Assembly: GCA_002344965.1 (NCBI GenBank)
Contig: DDUU01000011.1
Location: forward strand, 4,997-68,996
Reading direction: 5' to 3'
DNA: 64,000 nt
Source of the DNA: Candidatus Tepidiaquacellales bacterium UBA2330
GTDB taxonomy: Bacteria > Bacteroidota > Ignavibacteria > Tepidaquicellales > Tepidaquicellaceae
Both the position numbers and the translations under genes were made by a program. A model generated the notes under the pieces. The model was not told the origin of the DNA and ran no database searches. It saw nothing but the letters and a program-made list of their open reading frames with translations. Shown here piece after piece: positions 36,045 to 45,334 of this stretch. Every line of letters begins with the position of its first letter. Positions within the stretch are counted from its first letter, which is position 1.

Positions 36045-38396
36045 TTATTTAATCAGCAACATACTCTTCGAAGTCAGGTTGTTTTTAGTTTCAAGTCTGT
36101 AATAATAAACTCCGCTGGGAAGACTGCTGCCGTCAAAAGTTACTTTATATGTACCCGGTGACTGATTCTCATTTACAAGCATTTTGATCTCATGTCCGAG
36201 TATATTGTAAATTCTTAGTTTAACTAATTCCGCAGACGGTATTGAATATTCGATAACGGTCTTTGGATTAAAAGGATTCGGATAATTCTGATTTAATTTA
36301 TATCCTTCCGGTAAAACTGAAGATATCTGCTCTACGCTTATCGTTCCGCCAGCAAGTGAATACCTTTTTGCAAAATCCTGCAGATATTGATTCGCTGCGA
36401 GTGAATCATAAATAAGCAGAATATTTTCATCGTTACCAGTAGTAGCTGCAGTAGAATAATTATATGAACCTGTCTGGACGATCGGATCACTTGAAGGCAT
36501 ATCTGAATCTATCAGAATATACTTACTGTGCATTAGTCCCGGCTGATTATCGAGGTATACCGGAGCAGGCGGATTCCAGGGGAAATTCCCTCCGATACCT
36601 TTCATTTCCGGATAAACGCTTGCAGGATCAGTTCCGTTACCGTCATCGAATACTCCTCTGACCATTTTATCCGGCGGATTAAACTGAGTTTTCATTCTGT
36701 TTGCGATCTGAAATCTTGTAAATGCAAAAGCGCAGAAATAAATTGATTTATTAACATTAGTGCTAACCATGTTTTCAAGTACAGTTGCTGTCGGATCTGA
36801 AGGAGAAAAATAGCATTCGACTTTTTTACCGTTTATATAAAACAGATGCGGTGTGTTGTCAGCTTTTGCTGCGCCGAATTTTGCCAGCGAAGGATTGTTG
36901 ATCTCATTATGTGATCCCCACATTTCCTCAAATTCGCGCGTGTATGTATTGCAAAGCGCCTGATCCTGAATGAATATAACATTCTCAGCATCATCATAAA
37001 ACTGTGCATTTGTTATGTTTGCAGAACCTGTCCAGAGCCAGTCATCTGAAAATGAATTATCATTTCTTGCGTCAAAGATAAAAAATTTATTGTGCATTAT
37101 ATTCGAACCCTGCGGTCTCTGAGAAACTCTGATACCGGAATTTATCAGATCCTGAACAAGCGCCTGAGTATTTCCGTCCCTGTGGTCATAAACCATTCTG
37201 ATCTTAACGCCTCTTATCAATGCATTTATCAGCTTATCTTTGATCTGCGTAATTTCATTAAATGAATACATAGCAAAATCTATTGAATAATTTGCTGAAT
37301 CTATCCTCTGGCCGAGTCTTACTTTCAGATCTACATTACCCACAGCGTTGTTATTCGGCATTGCGTATGAATTATCAACTTCCTTGTTAAAATAAATTTC
37401 AAACTTTCCGGTGGATGAAGGATGTGAAGATGTTGAAAAATATTTTACTGAGCTGACGCTTGTGCCGCTTCCGTTAGTAGAGTATGCAACCGCATAATAT
37501 ATTTTTCCGGCTGTAAGATTTGTCAGATTAAAACTGTGATTAGTGGTAAGTGCAGCGCTGTATAATGAATCAGTAAATACTACCGGCTGAAATAATGAAT
37601 CAGATCTGAAAAATTTAATTTTGCTGTCCCCCGGATCCTGAGTGGTCCAGGTCAGTGTAACGCTGTTAGACGTTATATTAGATTCGGCCGGAACTGTAAG
37701 AATGATCGGACCTCCTGACTGAATTATATCAGATGTAAATCTCGGAAGGAACTGATATCCGGAACTGTAAGGCGGTGATGAATCAAACTGTGCAGCCGCT
37801 GCTATACAGTCAAATGTACCGGTCGGAATTACAGTACCTACAAGATTTGAATTATTATCTATTCTGAGCTGACCAGTGCCGGTTCCATCTGTTACTGTGT
37901 AATTTGTGTTCGCCTGAAATGTACCGGAACCTGTTATAGTCAGTCCGTTGATACGAATCAGTTTTCCTTCATATTCTTCGGTTCCGTTAAATGTCTGAGT
38001 ATTGAACTGATTTATAGTAATAACTTCCGGCTGATAAACAGGATTACTGTTGCTGACAATGGAATAAGACGGCGTACCTCCGTTAGTTGAGTATATCAAT
38101 TCCGTAAGTCCGTTGAAATGTCCGAGCTGAGCAGTAACAATAACGCTGTCTCCGATACTTACAGCCGCTGATAATTCATTGTAAAAAACCGCTATGCCGT
38201 GAGTAACATCCTGAATATAAGTAGGTCCTCCGAATTCATTTGCAACCGTAACTACTCCTGTAATAGTCTTGAACTGATTGATCTGAACCGGCAGACCGTT
38301 CGCATCGTTTGGCTTGACGGAGACTATTGGAACTATCTGTGCATTTGCAATCGATAAACACAATGTAAATGCCAGCATTAATAATATTGTTTTCAT
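36045..38396 (-). CDS. Secreted phospholipase-D-fold protein with T9SS sorting domain
   Basis: 783 residues. Signal peptide (1-19); two OB-like domains (about 25-225; VITGVVTVANEFGG, YEGKLIRINGLTITGSG); an Fn3-like domain (about 235-325); a PLD pair with HKD motifs MHNKFFIFDARND (about 440) and MHSKYILIDSD (about 650); and a type-A T9SS sorting domain (about 705-783, LNQNYPNPFNPKTVIEYSI ... LLIK). Both HKD motifs keep His and Lys, so catalysis is likely: an extracellular nuclease or phospholipase exported by T9SS. The single closest analogue in layout is the Nuc-like PLD endonucleases, but the substrate is not determined by sequence. Confidence 0.85.
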   Translation of the reverse strand: MKTILLMLAFTLCLSIANAQIVPIVSVKPNDANGLPVQINQFKTITGVVTVANEFGGPTYIQDVTHGIAVFYNELSAAVSIGDSVIVTAQLGHFNGLTELIYSTNGGTPSYSIVSNSNPVYQPEVITINQFNTQTFNGTEEYEGKLIRINGLTITGSGTFQANTNYTVTDGTGTGQLRIDNNSNLVGTVIPTGTFDCIAAAAQFDSSPPYSSGYQFLPRFTSDIIQSGGPIILTVPAESNITSNSVTLTWTTQDPGDSKIKFFRSDSLFQPVVFTDSLYSAALTTNHSFNLTNLTAGKIYYAVAYSTNGSGTSVSSVKYFSTSSHPSSTGKFEIYFNKEVDNSYAMPNNNAVGNVDLKVRLGQRIDSANYSIDFAMYSFNEITQIKDKLINALIRGVKIRMVYDHRDGNTQALVQDLINSGIRVSQRPQGSNIMHNKFFIFDARNDNSFSDDWLWTGSANITNAQFYDDAENVIFIQDQALCNTYTREFEEMWGSHNEINNPSLAKFGAAKADNTPHLFYINGKKVECYFSPSDPTATVLENMVSTNVNKSIYFCAFAFTRFQIANRMKTQFNPPDKMVRGVFDDGNGTDPASVYPEMKGIGGNFPWNPPAPVYLDNQPGLMHSKYILIDSDMPSSDPIVQTGSYNYSTAATTGNDENILLIYDSLAANQYLQDFAKRYSLAGGTISVEQISSVLPEGYKLNQNYPNPFNPKTVIEYSIPSAELVKLRIYNILGHEIKMLVNENQSPGTYKVTFDGSSLPSGVYYYRLETKNNLTSKSMLLIK

Positions 38397-38426
38397 TTAT
38401 ATATTTTAATTTATTTATAATTTATT

Positions 38427-40241
38427 TTAGTTTAGACTTTTTGAAAAAGTGTTATTTATAGCATTAATTATCAATCCATTTTGCTCCTCTTTTATCTTCC
38501 TTTCTATCTCTGACTTCACTCTTTCCGGATCAGATGCAACAGCGTTTTCCAGCACTTTTTTATTATACATAAAATTATAAGGAGTAACATATTTGTATTC
38601 AAATCTGTCAATTACATCTTTAAACTTCGGCTCGTTCTTAAGATACAAAAATGATTTGTCATCCCAGAATACAAGCTTCCAGTCTTCCGGCTTTTTGCTG
38701 AAATAAGATATAACAGATGTTTCCATTTCATTCGGAACTCTCACCAGATCCGGTGCCAGATAAATTGAATAGTCAAAATTATAATCTTTCAGTTTCTTTT
38801 CAAATCCGGGACCTTTGCTCATCAAGGTATTATATTCGTTAAATATCTCATCGTTAAGATTTCTGCTGTCAATGAAATTTTTACTTTCGGGAAAATTCCA
38901 TACAAGAAATCCGCCGCTTCCGAAATGATTCAGCGGTCTCTGCCCGGTCTGCGGTATGTTATTCTCCTTCATAAAATCAAACATCTGAACAGGCATAAAG
39001 TCTGAGTTTACGCCGAATCCCGAGACTCTGTAATATTTTAAATGCTCCATATACAGCTTATCATTCGGAATATTGAATATAAGAAACAAAAGAAATGCTT
39101 CAAGAATAACTTTCGGTACAGGACTGGCGGTAAAGAAATTTTTAATGCCGCCTTCTTTAAGGTTTGTAATTATAAAATATAATGCAACTCCGAAGAAAAC
39201 CGTTATGATTAAAATATAATCTACCGTAAACCTGACTGCTCTGACGGAATATACGGCGAATACAATAAAGAGCATTCCGGTAAAGAGATCTTTCCGTTTA
39301 AAAGAGTAATAAAGAACAAGCACTCCTCCAAACAGGAATACCTTATATATATTTGTTACAAATCCGGACCCGAACATTTCATCAAAAGGAGATCTCCATT
39401 CGTTAATAGTCTCGAGCAATTTCATCTTTGTATGATCATATGCATAAAAATATGTCGCAATGCCGTTTGGATTTATGATCATTACAATTACAGACAGAAT
39501 AAACATCAGTCCGAGTATCTTCATTTCACGCTGCGTTAGCGCCGGAATTTCCTTTGTAGAAAATTTTTCCGGCTTCATATAAATTATCACCTCACTTAAC
39601 AGAAATACAAAAAGGAGCAGCGCTCCGGCCAGCACTCCCATGTGAATATTCGCCCAGAGAAGAAACAGAACCGGAAAGAAATAAAGTGTTTTTGTGTTTT
39701 TTCTGTTGAAATATTTGAAGTCAGTTATGAGATATATCATTACTGTAAAAAACAGAAGCGACATTATATGCGGACGGGGAGTGAGGCGGTCTATCATTCC
39801 GAAAGCAGTCAGAATCAATATCAGAAATATCAGTGTATAACTTACTTCAAACTTTCTCATCACCCGGAATAATATAAAAAATATCAGAAGGAAAACAATT
39901 GTACGGAATATTGATATCGCCGTATATCCGCCGATGTTGTAAAGACCGTAAGTAATAATATCCCAGCCCCATTCGAACGGCATCCATTCCTGACCTTCGG
40001 TTACAAATCCGAATATATCCTCTGACGGAACGTGATGAGTTTCCGTAATGTATTTCCCCGTGGCAAGATGCCAGAAGACATCATCATCGCCGGTGATCTT
40101 AAATGTTGTGAATAAAATTATAAATACTGTGAAAAGAATTATCAGTCCGTAATTATAGAGCGGATTATCCTTTATAAATGGCTGCTTTGCTGGAGACTGA
40201 GTCTGTGTCTTTTTTTGTTTCTTAGTTTGTGTTTTTGCCAA
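38427..40241 (-). CDS. Multi-pass membrane protein, possible GT-C-like
   Basis: 604 residues: a Lys/Gln-rich N-terminus (1-27), about ten hydrophobic segments (30-395) and a soluble C-terminal part. The first periplasmic loop carries DDDVFWHLATGKYI, reminiscent of acidic loop motifs of GT-C-fold glycosyltransferases, but I cannot assign a known family. It starts one base after the NHL lipoprotein stop and closes the operon that begins with the broken T9SS cargo. Given its position it may modify, or work with, the secreted products; this is inference. Confidence 0.6.
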   Translation of the reverse strand: MAKTQTKKQKKTQTQSPAKQPFIKDNPLYNYGLIILFTVFIILFTTFKITGDDDVFWHLATGKYITETHHVPSEDIFGFVTEGQEWMPFEWGWDIITYGLYNIGGYTAISIFRTIVFLLIFFILFRVMRKFEVSYTLIFLILILTAFGMIDRLTPRPHIMSLLFFTVMIYLITDFKYFNRKNTKTLYFFPVLFLLWANIHMGVLAGALLLFVFLLSEVIIYMKPEKFSTKEIPALTQREMKILGLMFILSVIVMIINPNGIATYFYAYDHTKMKLLETINEWRSPFDEMFGSGFVTNIYKVFLFGGVLVLYYSFKRKDLFTGMLFIVFAVYSVRAVRFTVDYILIITVFFGVALYFIITNLKEGGIKNFFTASPVPKVILEAFLLFLIFNIPNDKLYMEHLKYYRVSGFGVNSDFMPVQMFDFMKENNIPQTGQRPLNHFGSGGFLVWNFPESKNFIDSRNLNDEIFNEYNTLMSKGPGFEKKLKDYNFDYSIYLAPDLVRVPNEMETSVISYFSKKPEDWKLVFWDDKSFLYLKNEPKFKDVIDRFEYKYVTPYNFMYNKKVLENAVASDPERVKSEIERKIKEEQNGLIINAINNTFSKSLN

Positions 40242-40242
40242 T

Positions 40243-41328
40243 TTACTGAAGATCAGTTGAAAGTTTATACCTGACTATTCTGTTATTTCCTGTATCAGCA
40301 ATGTAAAGCACCTTATTAAAGAAAGAAACTCCCATCGGATTTCTAAGCTGATTTACTCCGTCACCGGTTCCGCCGAAAGATTCCCTCTTATAAACTCCGA
40401 GACTCGTAAATTTATACAGCGAATCTCTTGTATTATCCACTACAAAAATATTATTGGACGGGTCAAGCGTAATTCCCTCAGGCGTTCCGAGCTGAAAATT
40501 CAGCAGATCGACATTATCACCCGGCAGAAATCTCGGTTCATATGTTCCTTTAAGATTGTCATATACAAACCATTCCACCTTAAAACCAAATTCAGTAGTA
40601 TTTCTAGTGATAATGAAATCCGTCGGTCCGTTATTGAAAGTGGTGATAGCCGACATTTTATCAATGGAATATATTCCGTTTCCCGTCGGCTGAAATCCGC
40701 CGAGTACTGAAACAGAATTAACTGAATTAACTCCGGAGACTTTCAGCAGAGCGTTATCAGGATCCAGAGAGCTTGTATTTTCAGGACCTCTTCTTGTTAT
40801 TATATATGAGTTATCTGAATATACTCCAACATCCGTAAATTTCCGGTTTCTGCTCGAAAGGGGAGTCGCGTAATCCGATCTCATCAGAGGAAGCAATGAT
40901 GCGTTTGAAATAACTCCGCCCACCGGTACGAGCTTGATCCTGTATAAAATGCTTAATGTATCCGGAAAAATTAAAGAAGTCGTATCTGCTATTACGAGCA
41001 AATCAAAATTGTAATCCTGCGCTATTGCCCGCGGATTGAAAACCGGTATTGAGCCAATCTCTCCGCCGGACAAATCCATCTGAACCACTCTGTTGTTTTT
41101 TGTATCGCAAACATAGATCAGCGGCTCTCTGCCGAGTAGTATATCTTCAGGCTTATTAAACTGCGTCCAAACAGGCGACTGCTGAACATATGTAGTTTCA
41201 GTTACTACTGTCCCGCCGCCGGAAGTGATTGGGAACTGTGACAGATCAGTTTTATCTGCGCATGATGAAAGCCATAATACCGATAATGTAAAAAAGAGAT
41301 ATAAGTATTTCATTTTAGTAAAGATCAT
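40243..41328 (-). CDS. NHL-repeat lipoprotein
   Basis: 361 residues with a lipoprotein signal and lipobox LSSC. NHL-type propeller strands are visible at both ends (QFNKPEDILLGREPLIYVCD, LGTPEGITLDPSNNIFVVD, LRNPMGVSFFNKVLYIADTG). It overlaps the PorV/PorQ gene by four bases (ATGA), so the two are translationally coupled. Likely a periplasm- or surface-facing scaffold; no enzymatic motif. Confidence 0.75.
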   Translation of the reverse strand: MIFTKMKYLYLFFTLSVLWLSSCADKTDLSQFPITSGGGTVVTETTYVQQSPVWTQFNKPEDILLGREPLIYVCDTKNNRVVQMDLSGGEIGSIPVFNPRAIAQDYNFDLLVIADTTSLIFPDTLSILYRIKLVPVGGVISNASLLPLMRSDYATPLSSRNRKFTDVGVYSDNSYIITRRGPENTSSLDPDNALLKVSGVNSVNSVSVLGGFQPTGNGIYSIDKMSAITTFNNGPTDFIITRNTTEFGFKVEWFVYDNLKGTYEPRFLPGDNVDLLNFQLGTPEGITLDPSNNIFVVDNTRDSLYKFTSLGVYKRESFGGTGDGVNQLRNPMGVSFFNKVLYIADTGNNRIVRYKLSTDLQ

Positions 41329-42320
41329 TTAAAATTCGGGAATAAAATATTTAATGTAAACCTGTGTGAAATGCCGAGCTCCTTGTAATTAGCAAGCGAG
41401 TAATCAAAGTTTGCGTGAGCAAAAGAAATTACCGTCTTTGCACCGACTCCTGCAGAGAAATTTTCCGAATCGACATTCAGCTTATACCCGCCTCTGAAAA
41501 AAAGAAACTCCTTGTATGCATATTCCAATCCGAAGTGAAGATTCTCCGCGTTGTCAGTCGGACTATTCAGCTGAACGGAGGTAGTAAGTCTGTTCTCTTT
41601 ATTAAGTATTGGCTCAATTGCAAACCCAAGCTGAAACAAAGTCGGCGGTGGAAATTTCTGAAATGAATTTACTGTATTGCCGTTAACAAGCGTAACGCTT
41701 CCTGAAGGACTTAACTGACCGCCGAAATTCGAGATCATAATTCCGAATCTGGATGTGCCGAGACCTGTCCGGTAAGAAGTAGCAAGGTCTCCGAGTATTC
41801 CGTCTATTTTAAGTTCGCCCAGATCTTCACGCACATATTTTATAGTTGCGCCGAATGAGAACTGGTCAGTCATCTGCCGCGCATAAGAGAGTCCTATATT
41901 CAGATCGGAGAATCTGAAGTATTCGCCTGTGCCTGTCGGCTGATACTCAGTGGTAACTTTCATATCTTCAGTCTGCAGGGAAGTTATATTCAGTCCTATT
42001 GCGTTGTTTCCTCCGAAGTGATAGACGGCACCGAAATTTGCAAGCTTTGTATCTACAAACCACTGAGTGTAGCTTGCGGTGATTCCGTTATTTTCAAAAG
42101 CGACGAGTCCGGAAGGATTGTAATGCAGTGAAGTTATGTCATCAGAGACAGCGACAAAACTTTCTCCCATTCCTGTTGCTCTTGCGCTTGTACCAATCTT
42201 CAGAAACTGAAGTGAAGTAGTGCCGGTTCTTTGACCGCCGAGATTCGGAAACAGCTGAGCTGCAGAAATCGCCGGCATCAGAATGATCAGCAGCAGTGTC
42301 AGTAGTATTTTTGCTTTCAT
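41325..42320 (-). CDS. PorV/PorQ-family outer-membrane protein
   Basis: 331 residues with a signal peptide (1-21), then TTSLQFLKIGTSARATGMGESFVAVSDDI and LHYNPSGL, the opening strands of the PorV/PorQ (FadL-like) barrel family, and a barrel to the C-terminus (FTLNILFPNFK). PorV shuttles folded T9SS cargo to the attachment complex, so its position directly after a cargo gene in one operon is informative. The sequence does not distinguish PorV itself from a paralogue. Confidence 0.8.
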   Translation of the reverse strand: MKAKILLTLLLIILMPAISAAQLFPNLGGQRTGTTSLQFLKIGTSARATGMGESFVAVSDDITSLHYNPSGLVAFENNGITASYTQWFVDTKLANFGAVYHFGGNNAIGLNITSLQTEDMKVTTEYQPTGTGEYFRFSDLNIGLSYARQMTDQFSFGATIKYVREDLGELKIDGILGDLATSYRTGLGTSRFGIMISNFGGQLSPSGSVTLVNGNTVNSFQKFPPPTLFQLGFAIEPILNKENRLTTSVQLNSPTDNAENLHFGLEYAYKEFLFFRGGYKLNVDSENFSAGVGAKTVISFAHANFDYSLANYKELGISHRFTLNILFPNFK

Positions 42321-42716
42321 TTATTTTATTAATATCATTTTTTTTATTTCGGAAAAATTGCCCGTTTCCATTTTGTAATAATAAACTCCGCTCGAAAGAT
42401 CTGCGCCGTTGAATTCCGTATCATAAGTCCCCGCATTTTTGAACTCATTGACAAGCGTCTTTATTTCCTTTCCGGTAATGTCAAAGATCTTTATAGTGAC
42501 ATTTCCCGAAACAGGAATGCTGTATGCGATCTTTGTCGAAGGATTAAACGGATTCGGATAATTCTGATTCAATTGGAATCTATCAACTTTTAAATTTTGT
42601 GTTTCTGTAATTTCTGTTGTCTTTAATCCAAGCAGGAAATTCAGATCTTCTGTAATTTTCTTATCTAACTCTGATTGATTTGACGGATTAAATTTTATTA
42701 TTTTTGTTTCTAAAAC
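42321..42716 (-). pseudogene. Detached C-terminal T9SS sorting domain of the upstream gene
   Basis: Same frame as the 852-codon gene that ends at 42717. Reading past its TAA gives VLETKIIKFNPSNQSELD and KKITEDLNFLLGLKTTEI, a normal linker, and then a full type-A sorting domain (LNQNYPNPFNPSTKIAYSI ... KKMILIK). No good start exists for it alone (TTG 42572 lies within the linker). It therefore looks like the tail of the upstream protein removed by one nonsense codon or a sequence error. Confidence 0.75.
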
Positions 42717-45275
42717 TTATCTGTAATTGTCATTTGAATACTTCTTTTCTGAATTTTGATCTGAATTTAAAAATGAATATTCATATGAATTTTTAAAATT
42801 ATTTTTGGCAATACTGTGAATCGGTTTATCTTTTAGATTTTTTTCATTCAGATTATCAGTTGAAATATTATTGTCTCCCTGCCCCGAACCGTTTTGGAGA
42901 AGTGACAGCGCTGATCTGTCCCAGCTTGCCAAAAGTCTTCTTTCCGGCTCAGGATGATTTGACATTATGTTTTCGTATCCGGCTATTGCTTCATCATAAT
43001 CTTCCATCTTTGAAAGACACATCAGATAGTAAGAATATGCCTTGTCAACTATTGTATAATTATTTGCATGCTGAGTGATCTTTGATTGTAAATATTGTTT
43101 CAGTTCACCAAAAAGTATGTCTGTATTTATTTGTAAAGATGATGTGTCTTTGTTTTGATAATTTTCATAAAGTTCATCAATCGATGAAGGCAGATAATCG
43201 CTTGTGTCATAATTATTTATGACAGCTTTTAACAGGTCAATTGCTTCAGTATAATTTTTATTTCTCTTACTCATTAATGCCTGTCCGAACATGCTTTCAT
43301 CTTCGCCGTCTCCGTTCATAAAATCTCCGCCGTCCGTAATCGCAACAGTGTCAATAATTCCGTCCCCTCTGTCAATAATATCATAATCAATTGGTTCAGG
43401 TTTTGAACCCGGACATGATGAGCGATACGGCTGATAAAGCAAAGGTACCGTGGATGAATTACACTCAAGCTCATTTTGCGGAGGAATTGAAGACCAGTAA
43501 TTATCTGATGATGAAATTCCATGCGAGTTACACGAACCTGTTAACTGAGTTTTGATATGCTTATAGTTTGAATTAAATAAAGTCAGACAATTTCCGCCTT
43601 TATCTAAAAATATTGAAGAAGTACCAATTACATAAAGATTATGTCCGTTTGTTGAAGTAAGTTTATTGTATCCTCCGTACCAGTAATAATTTCCTCCGCT
43701 GTATAAAGGAGCTAATCTTGCTGAAGAAGAAGAATTCACAATTAAAGTAGTATTTGTACCTGATTTCATTGACGAATTTTCATAAAGATTCAGATTACTT
43801 TGCAGTAAATTCACAGCAGTAATATAATCATCATTCAAAAAACTATTATACCGAAAATCGCCGGATATTTTATTTGCTACTAATCCGATTCCGGTTGAAG
43901 AACCGGTACCTTCAAAAACATTTCCGAAAATAAAAAACGGTGTCTGCTCGGATGCAAGACAATTCAGATACATTTGGACTGCTCCGCCGGAGAAATAATT
44001 CCCGGCAATATTTAAATTAAAAGCCGGATTTGAATCTTCTTCTTCAGCGCAAAAAATTCCATAATCATTGGGATGAACACTATTACTTACAGTCAGAAGA
44101 TACTGACTGTTATTATTTGTATAAAAAGAATCATTGCTGATCAGCGCATTGAAAACATTGCTTAACTTTACGACGCTGTTTTCAAATTTGCTGCCTGTAA
44201 TTATTTTTTTAGCTCTCGCAAAGCATTTATCCGAATTATATAAATTGATACAGGTATCTGTATTTTTGAAAGTGCAGTTTGAAATTGTATCGAGATAAGT
44301 ATCGGTCAGCTTAATACCTTTCCACTTTACGCTGCTGTTTGTTGTCTGAAAAACCGTATTATTCAGATTGATACTTGCGCCTGCTTTACCTTCGATATAT
44401 GAATTTTCTCCCATGGTGATAGTCTTGGGAGTTCCGGTTTCAAATGTCCTGAAGTGTGAGCCGGATTCGAAGATGAGGCTTGTACTGGAACTTAGGGTGA
44501 AATTTATGCTGTCTTTAATTGTAAGAATCGAGCTTTTTAAAAAAATAGATTGATTTGTTTTTAATATCAATCCATTATCTTTCAATAATACATTTACAAA
44601 AAATTCATTTGGATTGATATGATTAACTGCTCCGGAATCCACAGCATTTATCGGCCAATATAAATATGAATTATCAGAAACAAAACCATCTTTATTTTGA
44701 GACTTAAACAAAATTGAATTCTTTACTCTTTGATCCCAAATCTGAATTAAACGATTTTCTGGTACTTTATTGTCATTAAAATTATATATTATGCTGTCTT
44801 GATTGAAATATGTTAAAACTATATCCCTACTAAAATTAACACCAATTGGATTCCATCCGTAATTTGGATAATCAAAATCAGAATAATCAACATCACAAAA
44901 ATCAAATGGATTTAATGAAATACTTGTATCATTACCTTGTATTGAAATTTCATAGAATTCTACTTTATATTTACCAAATCCAATTGCCGCACTAGTACCT
45001 CCGGTGGTATTATCATAGTCATGATTTATTTCAAAATCTGTGTTAGGTAAAATTATTTTAGCTCCACCATATATTTTCGTATATATAGTCGTTCCATTTT
45101 CACACTTTAATGAATACTTATGAAGTCCATTAAAAACAGCTCCAATTGGAAATACACGTACATATATTAACTCGGATGACGAATTTGATATCATTAATTC
45201 AAATCTTGCAAATGATGAATTACTCAGTATAAAATGAATTATTAAAAGTCCGAATAGTGGGATAAATTTTTTCAT
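42717..45275 (-). CDS. Beta-helix and TPR-like secreted protein, cut by in-frame TAA
   Basis: 852 residues to an in-frame TAA (42717-42719). Signal peptide (about 1-23), a beta-sandwich-like region, then a right-handed beta-helix stretch (about 290-600, repeated strands such as ISNCTFKNTDTCINLYNS and GSKFENSVVKLSN), a Pro/Asp-rich linker, and TPR-like helices (about 665-810; KNYTEAIDLLKAVINNY, EDYDEAIAGYENIMSNHP). It lacks a sorting signal as read, but the sorting domain follows in frame after the TAA. It would be a T9SS cargo adhesin-like protein if read through. First gene of the PorV operon or preceded by the beta-propeller cargo 59 bases upstream. Confidence 0.75.
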   Translation of the reverse strand: MKKFIPLFGLLIIHFILSNSSFARFELMISNSSSELIYVRVFPIGAVFNGLHKYSLKCENGTTIYTKIYGGAKIILPNTDFEINHDYDNTTGGTSAAIGFGKYKVEFYEISIQGNDTSISLNPFDFCDVDYSDFDYPNYGWNPIGVNFSRDIVLTYFNQDSIIYNFNDNKVPENRLIQIWDQRVKNSILFKSQNKDGFVSDNSYLYWPINAVDSGAVNHINPNEFFVNVLLKDNGLILKTNQSIFLKSSILTIKDSINFTLSSSTSLIFESGSHFRTFETGTPKTITMGENSYIEGKAGASINLNNTVFQTTNSSVKWKGIKLTDTYLDTISNCTFKNTDTCINLYNSDKCFARAKKIITGSKFENSVVKLSNVFNALISNDSFYTNNNSQYLLTVSNSVHPNDYGIFCAEEEDSNPAFNLNIAGNYFSGGAVQMYLNCLASEQTPFFIFGNVFEGTGSSTGIGLVANKISGDFRYNSFLNDDYITAVNLLQSNLNLYENSSMKSGTNTTLIVNSSSSARLAPLYSGGNYYWYGGYNKLTSTNGHNLYVIGTSSIFLDKGGNCLTLFNSNYKHIKTQLTGSCNSHGISSSDNYWSSIPPQNELECNSSTVPLLYQPYRSSCPGSKPEPIDYDIIDRGDGIIDTVAITDGGDFMNGDGEDESMFGQALMSKRNKNYTEAIDLLKAVINNYDTSDYLPSSIDELYENYQNKDTSSLQINTDILFGELKQYLQSKITQHANNYTIVDKAYSYYLMCLSKMEDYDEAIAGYENIMSNHPEPERRLLASWDRSALSLLQNGSGQGDNNISTDNLNEKNLKDKPIHSIAKNNFKNSYEYSFLNSDQNSEKKYSNDNYR

Positions 45276-45334
45276 GACATGTAAATAATTAATCTTTGTT
45301 TATATTTTAAAATATTTCTGACATTATAAATATC

